Shown here one piece after another: positions 45,501 to 57,500 of a stretch of 64,000 nucleotides of DNA (position 1 is its first letter; every line of letters begins with the position of its first letter). The position numbers were made by a program, and so were the translations under genes. The stretch is from Omphiscola glabra (Eukaryota > Mollusca > Gastropoda > Lymnaeidae), in the NCBI GenBank assembly GCA_964017045.1, contig OZ024811.1:8643674-8707673 (forward strand), written 5' to 3'. The notes beneath the pieces are model-generated. The model was not told the DNA's origin. It saw nothing but the letters and a program-made list of their open reading frames with translations, and did not search any database.

Positions 45501-48500
45501 CAGTATCTTAAAGACAGCAAAGAGAAATGCTAAGTTGCAACATTTTTTAAAGTAGAAAGCAAAAACGGAATATTTGAAAAATTACAATAAGTTAAAGTGA
45601 TTGGCAGGCTGACACTGGAACTGGATGACATATAATATGACATTGGATGAAATATGATATGTCAATGGAAGACATTTAATATGACAGAGGATGGCCATGT
45701 AATTATTATGATACTGTAAAATTATTTTGATGACAGTATTAACCAACCTTTAAATCACAAAAACTGCCTCCATATTTATCAATTCTACTGAACAATTCAG
45801 GAAACCATAGGAAGAGTCCATAGTACCTGAAATGTATTGGTTAAATATATGGAAATTTGAATTCATAAACTGACATGTAGTGGTTAAATATATGGCCATT
45901 AGATTACAAGAGTCACACTTTTCAAAGATACCTACATCTTAAAACATGAGACTACAGCAATCATGCTTTCCATACCAATTTATACTAAAATAATAATATG
46001 GTTGCAACTTTCATTAAGAGTAAAATTTTAATTTGCTCACTGGAAAAACTTCCCTTCAATGTTTTATTGTTGCTTGTATTTTTATTTTTGTACTTAATAT
46101 AATGAGAACTTCAGGAAGTGCTGAGTTTGCTCATTGTCTCATTAAGATAAGATGTTGCATATCATATTTTTATGAACAGTTTCAATAAAGCCCAGGCTGA
46201 ATACAAAATATCAATCCTGTAGTGTACATTGTTTCTTTTAAAATTGATCCTTTTAGGAATGATGTTGAAATTTTTTTATTATGGCTTTAAAACTTTATTA
46301 TGCAAAACAGCCCCTCCCCCTTTCCCCACATCCCCAAAAAATTAATTCATTGCAGTGAATTCTAAGTCATATAATATGTGGCATACCCACTTGCCTTGTA
46401 TTATAAGCCAATCTTTTTGATTTGTTTCATTTTAAAGTGCAATGAAATATCCACATTTTATGAAATGCATTGCACACACACAGCCTCAGAAAAATGTGAT
46501 GCTATGTCAGAACTTGACATTTTTGCATCAACCAAATTGAAATTAATTAAAAAAACAGACAAAACAGTCTTTACACCCAGAGTTCAGTATGGAAAAGTCA
46601 GATCCAAAAAAACATTAGATCCAAATATCACTATGCATTGGGCATTGACTAACTCATTGGATAACGACCATACTATGTCAAAGGTGCTCTAAGATCACAC
46701 ACAAAGATGTTGTTAATATAAGAAACATATGATAAACATCATTTTTTTCCAAAATGTGTATGGTAGCAACACACTTATAGTCCCAGTAATTCAGTTTTAC
46801 TAGTATAACAAGGAACAGCTACACTAACCCATTTTATGATATAATTACGAAATCAATCTTCTTCCGTCTTTGCACTATACCTTTAGACTGGTCTACAAAA
46901 TTACAGTTATTTTTTGGGTTCCAAATTTGAAAATTGCATCATTAAATCTTGTTATCGTTGTACAGTTGAATATTAATATCTATGATTTATTTCCACAAAA
47001 CAAAAAATTATTATTTTGCTCAGTTCTAATGAATGCAAGACATGTTTTCATTTTATAAAAGTGTTGGACTGCGATAAAGCTTTAAAATAGATTAATCAGA
47101 CATGAACAATCTGTGTCAATATAACAATATATACATAAATAAGCTTTAATAATAATTTTACATTATACATAAGCAGACGTTTCGGCACATGCCTTCATCA
47201 GTACTTTTCTATCTCAGTTTATTAAATATCAGTCATTATGTGAGGATTGTAAGAAAATAGTAACTGTACTTAAGAAAAGGCTGATAAACATTGGCATTTT
47301 CAGCACTCACCCAAATGCAATAGCAAAATTTATAAACAGCAGTATTAGTGTAGTCCGTCTGAGGGATTTCCCAAACAAGAGAATTGTTGAGTCGAACAGC
47401 TGTATGGGAAACAATTGAAATTTTGATTCAAACATATTATTATTATTATTATGGGTAGTTTTCTATAGCGTGGTACCCAAACCTAGGGCTGGGCTCACCA
47501 CGCTGTACATACAATTTAAAATGAACTTAAAAATTGAAAACCAACCATTCCATATCAATTTACATGTGAAGCCATGGACGGCACTCTGCAGCATTGTTTA
47601 ACGATCAGAGGGGGTATCAGTCAGGATAGTAGAGTTTAAAGAGATGTGTTTTGAGTGCAGTTTTGAAGGCTGTGATGGTTGATTTATTTCCTGATGTGTA
47701 GTGGAAGAGAATTCCATTTGTTTGGGGGCACAGTAAGAGAAAGATTTTTCACCGCATGTTTTTGTGCGAGTCTTGGTGACAGAAAGAATACGCCCGTCTG
47801 CGTTAGGAGCAAAGCTGTCGAAGGTAATAGACAGAGAGAAGTTCAGTTAGATAGGAAGGGCAGGAATTTGAGAAAAAGTTGTGGCACAGAACAGAGAGTT
47901 TATGGTCAATCCGTGCTTGTAGAGGGAGCCAATGAAGTAGTGGTGTGACGTGATCACGTTTTTGTGCCTTTAAAACTAGCCTAGCAGCTGAGTTTTGAAC
48001 CTTTTGTAGTTTTTACCAATAAATAAACATTAGTGTCCATTACATAATCATTAATGTTTTAAGTTATAATCAATAATAAGTTTTATAAACACAAGTAGTA
48101 TGGAGCTTCAATTGGACTGTAAGACTAAAAGTAACTGAATTGGCCATATAAATGCACTTACAATAACTTAAGTTCGTTGTATGAATGCACTGACAGTAAA
48201 TAAAATGTCTTTTTTAATCCAATTACAGTAACTAGTGACCTTGAAAAAAAACACTTACAGTAACTAAAAGGGCCTTGAATCTCCAATAAAATTTGTACTT
48301 TTCCTTAGAGCTGACCATTTGAAAACCTTCTGACACATAGGACTTAATGTCTTCTTCTGTCAGTACTAATGACTCTAACTGTGATAGACAAACATGCTAA
48401 AGATTATATATCTGTGTCAAAAGAATGCTCCAAGACAAGGAAACATATAATGCATATACATGGAACATGTGATGAATAGCAGTTCTTTTCCAAAATGTCT

Positions 48501-51500
48501 ATGTTGGCCACACAATTTTATAGATCCAGTCATACAGTTTTACTAGTATACCACCTAAACTAACCCATTCTATGATATGATATGGACCTGTACTTCAAGT
48601 TAAAGAACCAAATGCATGGTGACACAACATATCTCATGTATGGTGGCACATTTCTCATCTCTGGAGACACAATATATCTCATGTATGATGAAACAAATCT
48701 CATGTATGGTGAAACAAATCTCATGTATGGTGAAACAAATCTCATGTATTGTGAAACAAATCTTATGTATTGTGACAAAACATATGTCATGTATGGAGAC
48801 ACAAAAAAATCTCATGTGTCATGTCAACATATATTTCATGTTGTATGTTGACACAGCAAATCTCATGTACCGGGTATGGTGATAAAACATATCTCATGTA
48901 TGGAGACCCATATCTCATATATGGTGACACAACTATCACATCTCTGGAGACACAGCATATCTCATGTATTTCACACAACACTTATCATAAAAACCTCTCA
49001 ATTTTACTTTGGAATGATTCTTGAAAAGTGAATCTCACACCCCCCCTCCCCCCCCCCCCCCCCACATCATTAACAGAACAATCTTTTCATTTCAGTTAAT
49101 TTCTTTTCTCCAGTAAGTTCAAAGTTTTCACTCAATTGAAAGAAATAGGTTCATAAAACAATCATTGTCTTAGATTTTAAATTTGAGAATTAATGATGAG
49201 CTTTTTCTTGTAGCAATCAATGTCCAATGGTTCATAATTTGCAAGCTGATTGAAACAGTAAGAAAATGTAAAAGCTTCAATGACACAAGACAAAAAACAT
49301 TTTGGCTAAAAGCCTTCACCAGCAATCATGCAGCAAATAAATTCAGCAAACACATGCAGCACACACTGCAATAAAAACTAAAGAGAGTAAAATAAGAAAT
49401 TAGCATAGAAAGGCTTGACTGGCAGTCACATCCAACAAAAAATTCATCACTTAGGGTGATATCTAACAGGCTGAGAGAGACAAATATGCATGACTGACCT
49501 CCAGATGTGTTTTAGCCTTGTTGACTGAGTGCACATACTTCAACACAGCAATGGCATCTTGCTCTTTTCCAATCTACAGAAACAATATTTACATATAAAA
49601 TTTTACAATCATAGGCAAATTTAGATGGTAATGAGATTGCACTGGGCTCCTGGGGAAAATTTCCACAAGCAAACACAATTCCATGATTATAAAATGACAA
49701 TTTATTTTTAAAAATCTAAATTGGACTGTTACTGTTAGAAGTTCATCACTATTATAAAATATATGCCATTAAGAGCATTGTTTTTGAATTGGTGTAGAGC
49801 AGCATGTTTTTCCTAAAAACCAGGGCTAGGACTGGGGGTAGACCTTCTGTTGCTTATACCCCAAAGCAAACATTCCATCACTAGCTCAAGTTGAAATCAA
49901 TGGATCGTCACAACCATTATCTATTTGCTTTATTATCATTCTTTTTCAAAACAAATAATCTTTTCATCCATTTACATTATCATCAACCCGCTCTGATTTG
50001 AGTCTTTTTTTTCATTTTTGTCACCTCTATACATTAAAAACTGTTACTAAAACATATAAAAATACAATACATCCATGGGCTTGGCCATTACAGTGACCTT
50101 TCTCAAGTCATGTGGTAAAAAACACATTTTAATATGGACTGTTCATCTAGACCAGTGTTTCCCCAACCTTTTTTGTGCCATGCCCCAACTAAGCCTTTCT
50201 AAAATTCTAATGCCCCACCCCCATTGTGTCATATACATAATTTTTAATATTCAAAAATAGGTTTGTTGACTGAAGAAACTTAAATGTTAGGTTTTAGAAA
50301 GAAATCACTGTGAGGAAATATAGATAAATTTTCAATACATATAATGGAGAACTCAAATTCAGTACAAAATAATTTTTCTATGGAAGATTTTACTATATTA
50401 TTTAAATTTTTAGTAATTATTTATTATTTAAATTTAGTGATGTTTGTGCTTGATGCTTGCTGCAAAGAGATTTCATGTTAGGTTCCAATGTAGTTAGCTT
50501 CAGTCTCAATTCTCCCCGTAGTGTTATATCCAGCCAATTTCACTTTTTTGTTTTGTTTTTGTAGCAAATCATTTATGGCACTAAATCCACATTTAGCAAA
50601 ATGTGAAGATGAAAACGATAACAATAGTTTTCTTGCACATTTGGTTGAATTTGGATATTTGATTTCCGATTCCTCACAATGCCATGTCATCGCTCCTTTT
50701 ATATTAAATAAAGTTTTAACTGACTCATCATTTTGCATGTCTGCGAGTTTTTCTTGATACTGCATATTTGAAATATCAGACAAATCCACTAACATTGGCT
50801 GCATCATCCAAGTTGGAAAATCAATTTGTTTCAAATCAGAAAAACTTTCTTCTAAATCGGCAGATATAATTTTTATATGATCGACAATAACAAGTATAGC
50901 TGAATCAGTGACTTCACATTTTTGGAGCAAATGAAACTTTTCAAAATTTTTGTTGTAAATATTTTTCTGACATAATTCAATAAAGGTAATGAAACCAAAT
51001 AACTTCGTTTCTGCATGGACAAGAGTTTTATTTGTTTTCTGAAGTTGGTTAATTAATATATTTAGTTTTTCAAAGATATCGGCTAAATAGCTCACAAATG
51101 CCTTACCATTGACCGTTAACAGATACTTCTTTTCAGGTTTGTCACTTATGATTTTTCACAGATTTAGCGATGAGTAGGGAAATTTGATAACTAGCCTAAG
51201 AGTATGATTGACAGTTGTAATATGAGCAGTAAATAGAGACTTTAATGTGGCTGACTTAATATTTTCGAATCGCCCCCCCCCCCCCCCCCCCCCGTTAAAC
51301 AATAAAATTGCCCCCCTGTGGGGGCGTGGACCCCATGTTGGGAAACACTGATCTAGACTCTAGAGCAGTGTTTCCCAATCTTTCTTTTGCCATGCCCAAA
51401 CTAAGCTTTTCTTATTTTATTCTTATGTCCCATATGTAATATATACCCGGTACATATTTTTTAATTTTCAAAAAATCAATTGTTCACTGAATGAAAACTA

Positions 51501-54500
51501 AATGATAGGTCTAGGAAGAAAGAAAAAGGCTTTAGGAATTAATAGGTTTAACAAAGAATTTTTTAAGGAAACACAGTCAGTAAGTAAATTTTCAATACAT
51601 ATATAATTATTATAATGGAGAACTGAGATTCAAGTACAAAATGTAATATTTATCTAAAATGAAATATTTTTCTAAAATATTTTAATTATTTATTATTTCA
51701 TTAATTATTCATTATTTAATTATTTTAAAATCCAATGAGAGATCACAGATACAGTGTGAGATGACTAATTTAGTGATACACAGGGGGTATGAATCAAAAT
51801 TTTAAATATTTCTCTGAATAATGAAAATTTTTTTTTTTAACAGCACTAATCTACTCATTTTACTGTGAGGCTGACAGAAAATTACCAAGAAAATAAAAAA
51901 TAGGAAAGAAAATATTAAATTTATTTTTAAAACTGTAATATTTATACACACTTGATTTTGTCACAAGAGCTGCAATCAGAAAAGATAAATCTATCGTCTC
52001 TCGTAGATGGAAAGATGCCATACAAATAGTTGTACAACTTTATTTTCACCAAAAAAACAGATAATGCACTTGTTCTAATTATAATTATTTGCCAAAATCA
52101 ACGGATTTTTACAACACTTTTTTTTAACAAACGCTTACTTTAAACTGAGACTAAGAATTCTCCTTTTGAAATACAAGTTAAATCGTAGTAGACGGTTTTC
52201 AAATTACAGATAGCTAATTTTTGAAATGCCCCCCCCCCCCCCCTGTGGGGCATGGGCCCCACATTGGGAAACACTGCTCAAGAGTAAGGTATTGGTCTGA
52301 TTAGACCAAATATTGGTCTGATTGGGTAGTGGACTTTTAAAACACAAACATATAAAGCAGGAAAACTGGTTCAAAGTTCTACCTGTGTCTTGCTTTCACT
52401 AACTGCCTTAAAAGGTCTAGTTGTGTCTTACTTTCAACAAGAACTTTGGACTTTCAGGCATCAAGACAAGCAGGGCAGCTGAGGTAAGGCTAGGCAAAGT
52501 GCACAAAGCTACAAAGACTCTCCAACTGTGGAAGGTAAAGTCCCCAGAGACAAAGCTCAAGTACTCTAATGGGATGACAATCCATGCAAGACCTGTGTGG
52601 ATGATGGATAAGTATTAAGTGTATATTATTCTTAAGTTTTTCTAATGACTATGAGCCTCCAAAGTGTATTAATCATTTTGATGCTCAGTCATTGTGTTTT
52701 AGAAATGTTGATGTGCATTCATTGTGTATTAGTCATTTTGGTGTGCATTCATTGCTTGACAAACTCTTATTTTAATGTCACTAATTACGTTGTTCAAAGA
52801 CAGTTGAAATGCTTCAATATTATTATTTAAAAAATATATTAACAAAAAAGGTAAGTTTTAAGTTTTAAACTTAATTTGTCAGCATGCTAAACAAAACTAA
52901 ACAATTTCCACAAAGATTCTTGCAAGGTGAAAATTAGCACCTTAAAAACTATCTGCTATAAAATAAAGGGACTTTGAAAACAACCAAGTTATGCTTCAAA
53001 CTAAGGAAATGTGTTCCAATAAAATCTGCAAGACGGAATAGAGTTAAGGACATGACCAATCATAAACTAGCACAGATGGCATGACAAATCAAAGACTAGC
53101 ACAAATGACAAGACAAATCAAAGACTAGCACAAATGACATGACAAATCAAAGACTAGCCCAAATGACATGACAAATCAACAACTAACACAAATGACATGA
53201 CAAATCAAAGACTAGCCCAAATGACATGACAAATCAAAGACTAGCACAAATGATATGACAAATCAAAGACTAGCACAAATGACATGACAAATCAACGACT
53301 AACACAAATGACATGACAAATCATAGACTAGCACATAACCTTTGATACATGACTAAATGGCCAAGAAAATGATGAAGCCAGGACCTATAAAATATTTTCC
53401 CTTTGACCACTGACTCCAGGACAAATATGAGGCCAAGACCTACCTGCAGCTACAATATTCCCTGCCATCCAAAATGTTGCCAGTAAACTGATCATGGATC
53501 CCCTTCTGGTCTTGTGTTGGAACTCAGTGTAGTAGGTAAACACTACTGGCATACTGCCTCCTACTCTAGACAGACAATTGTATAGAATATATCAATAAAT
53601 ATCTGTAATATATATATATATATATATATCGTATATAACAATGTCAAAGAACTCTATATTTATAAAGCAGGAAACTATTTTTGTGTAGTCGTGTATAGTG
53701 CATTCTAATCATCTAAACCAAGTTAAGCATACCACTACAGCCGCTATGACTTAAGGGCGTTAAAAGCCATACAAGTTGGAAACCACCACTAACTTGTTAG
53801 GATTCACAACCAATCATAAGACATTGGCCAACATTTCTTGTATGCAACAACAGTAGCACCATTTTAGCAGTTTTGTTTTTAAATTTTGTACTTGCTATTT
53901 GATAATGATATCTGATGTGCAAGGATTTTGGGAGTTGATATACAGGGATTTAGGTAGTTGATATACAGGGATTTTGAGAGTCGATGTACAGGGATTTTGG
54001 GAGTTGATGTACAAGGATTTTGGGAGTTGATGTACTGGGATTTTGGGAGTTGATGTACAAGGATTTTGGGAGTTGATGAACAGGGATTTTGGGAGTTGAT
54101 GTACAGGGATTTAGGGAGTTGATATACAGGGATTTAGGGAGTTGATGTACAGAGATTTTGGTAGTTTATATACAGAGATTTTGTACACAAAATTATGTTT
54201 GCGTCCAGTAAGGGGAGACAATTTACTGGTAAAACATTAAAGTTCATTTATTTAGTAAACAAAACTTTACAGAATTAAGAGGAATAAATGTTGCATAAAG
54301 GCATCCTCATTTTCCCTACTACCCCTACTACAAGTTGCATTTCTTTTCAAAACACCCATGGATTTGAGAAGGGAAATTCTGGCATCTTAAAATATGATAA
54401 AGGATAAGCAATATGCTTTCAGGTTACACCAGTTTGTACCTATCTATTGATACTGTCATGGAGAAAGAATTATTTATATTATAGTTGATATTATATTATA

Positions 54501-57500
54501 ATATCTAAATCAGCGGTCATATCAGTTAGTTAAGATCATGTTAAATATCCTGAGATATGTGTGAGCATAAACCTGAATGCGCATTAGTCTGGTCAATGCT
54601 AAGATAGTTGTCTAATCTTCCATTTAGTATTACACAGGTAAAACTGGCTGACTGGTATAAAATAGACATCTACCATAAAAATAAATGACCTTTGAAATTA
54701 AGTTCAAATTCTTAAAATATGGATTAGTCCTGATGGATGTTTACCAAGGCTTAAAGTGAAATGCAACCAATATTAATCTAAGCCCCCCCCCCCCCACACC
54801 CTTTGACCAAAACAATTGGTCCTAAAATCAACAAGTAATCTTAGTGACTACTGTGACCCCACAACCCAAAGCTGAGACTAGAACTAAATACTAACCCCAC
54901 ACCACTGATAAATCGACAGATTAAGAACAGCCAAAAGACTTGTGACACACTTGAGCCAAGGTTGCCGACTCCGTTGACCAATAAGGACCAAACTAAGATG
55001 CTACGTCTGCCCCATTTGTCCGCAAGAGCTCCCCAGATATAGCCTCCAACCATCATGCCTAAAAAAATAAACAAAATGAAGTATAAAACTAATGTTAACA
55101 GTGTTCTTGGTAATTCATCATCATGTCCCGTAGTCTTTCGACCGTTGGGGCGCCACATATGACATAAAAACTATTCTTCTCCATTTCTCTCGGTCTCCTG
55201 CCCAATGCATAGCATCGCCTAGTTGTAATCCTGTCCATTCATTGATGTTATCTTCCCATCTTTTTCTCTGTCTTCCTCCTCTAGTTGTGCCCTGCAAGAT
55301 TTCTTTGGCGAGCCCTTGTTTTCTGGTCACGTGGCCATACCATTCAAGTTTGCGCTTTTTTACAGACGTCAGGAGGTCATCGTTCTGCCCAGTTGCTTGA
55401 CGAATCCTTTCTTTTACTTGTTCATTGGTGATATGGTCTCTCTAGCCAAGAATGTCTCTGAAACATCTCATCTCCATCGCCTTTATTTTCTTTTCAAGTT
55501 CTGCTGTTAATGTCCAGGACTCAAAGGCATATAAGAAAATGGAGAGGATTAATGAGCGCATCAGCCTGATTTTGGTGCTGGGAGCTATATTTTTGTTGTT
55601 CCATATTTTCTTGAGCCTCTTTAGTGCTGTTGTGGTCTGCGCAATCCTGGCCATCAATTCGGGGTTGGAGCCTTCTTCCGAGACTATTGCTCCGAGGTAC
55701 TTGAAGCTGCCAACTGTCTCTAATCTTTCCTCACCGACCTTAATTTCAGTGGTGATGCCAGTGGTGCTATTTGGCATAATTTTTGTCTTTTCTGCACTGA
55801 TTTGCATGCCAAAGTACGATGAAGTCTTGTCGAGACGCTTTACTAGGTTGGCTAGCTCTTCTTCGCTTCCAGCCAGTCCATCTATGTCATCCGCAAAGCG
55901 TAGGTTGGTGATTGTTCTGCCACCAATGCTGACTGTCCTTACATGCGTTTCCAGTGCATCTGACATTATTCTCTCTAAGAAGATGTTGAACAGGGTGGGG
56001 GAGAACAAGCAGCCTTGTCGTACTCCAACCGTGGTCATGAACCATTCTCCGATGTTATTGTTGAAGAAGGCTGCGCTGGTGGCCTTATCATAGAGGCTGC
56101 TTATCATTCTGGTTAAGTTTGTGTTGATGTTGTAGTGTCTCATGGTGGCCCATAAAGCAGCATACCAAACCCTGTCAAATGCCTTCTCAAAATCCACAAA
56201 GACGTGTTATAGGTTTTGTTGGTGTTGAGCGTATTTCTCACATAGTATCCGGTGGTTTAGGATCTGCTCAGTAGTGCCACGTCCTTGCCTGATTCTTCAG
56301 CTATGATACTGTCGGATTAGGTCTTAGTCGGTTCAGTATGACCTTCAGCATGACCTTGCTTGGGTGGCTTATTAGGCTAATGGAAATTACAGAACAGAAA
56401 AAGCCATTGGGGTAGGACTAAAAAATAAAATCTGTCATTATTCTTAACAATAGACCTGAAGGTGGCGCTAAAATCATTCAGTGTAATTAAGGGCACAATG
56501 GACAAGACTCACTACACAATGTACAAGCCTCATTACTCAGTCAACAGGCTTCACTAATCAATGTACAGGCCTCATTACTTAAATCTCACTGAAATGGCTG
56601 ATGTTTTAGTTCTGAATTTTCATATATTTATGTCCACACTGCAAGACATTTCAGATTTAGATATTTAAGTCATTTGTGTATGTGCATATTGCAAGACCCT
56701 TTAAACACGTTAATGAAATAATTTAAATACTGAGAAGAATTATCATGTCATTTTTTTTTATTGCTAACTTAACTACTTAACTATACATAATTACTCTCCA
56801 ATCAACTGACCTAAAAAAACGATAGCGTTGAGCCATCCTTTATCAGCTGATGTCAGTGAGAGATCACAAGTAGCAGCAGGTAGTAGGAAACTGACAGAGA
56901 GGACTTCTATAGCATCACTGGACACAGCCCACCCACACAGCAGCAGCAAAAGGAGATGGAACTTGCCAAAACCTACCAGTTAATCAAAGGATAATATGTG
57001 CTCAAGACTTGTAAAGCAAATAATGGACCAAGATATGATTAAGCTTGATGCCTTATTTGGCAGACAATACAATAGAACAAACAATTGATAAATTTTAATT
57101 AAAAAATTGTCATGTAGCTCAACAAATGAACTCATGGACATATACAAACAATAGTATATACCAACAATCGGGGGGGGGGGGGGGTTTGCTAGGCGGCTAT
57201 TGGGATTTTAGGGAAAGGGGTAACTTGCAAATCATATAATTGTTTGAATTTAGGCCCCAAATTTTCCTCTATGTAGTTTTATAACTATTGATGCAGACTA
57301 CACTTGAGATGTCTTATAACTATTGATGCAGACTACACTTGAGATGTTTTATAACTATTGATGCAGGCTACACTTGAGATGTTTTATAACTATTGATGCA
57401 GACTACACTTGAGATGTTTTATAACTATTGATGCAGGCTACACTTAAGATGTCAGAACTATTGATGCAGCCTAAACTTGAGATGTTCGAAATTAATTTTT

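Noticed and set aside
46378..46692. 104-codon plus-strand frame in an SV2-like intron
   Set aside because: No recognisable domain, AT-rich composition like the intron, and it lies antisense in a transcribed gene.
52421..52618. Plus-strand 65-codon frame
   Set aside because: It is the antisense shadow of the SV2-like exon 52432-52592, which encodes PESPKFLL on the minus strand.
55452..56093. 213-codon plus-strand frame
   Set aside because: Antisense to the reverse transcriptase of the LINE 55112-56390; it has no family character of its own.
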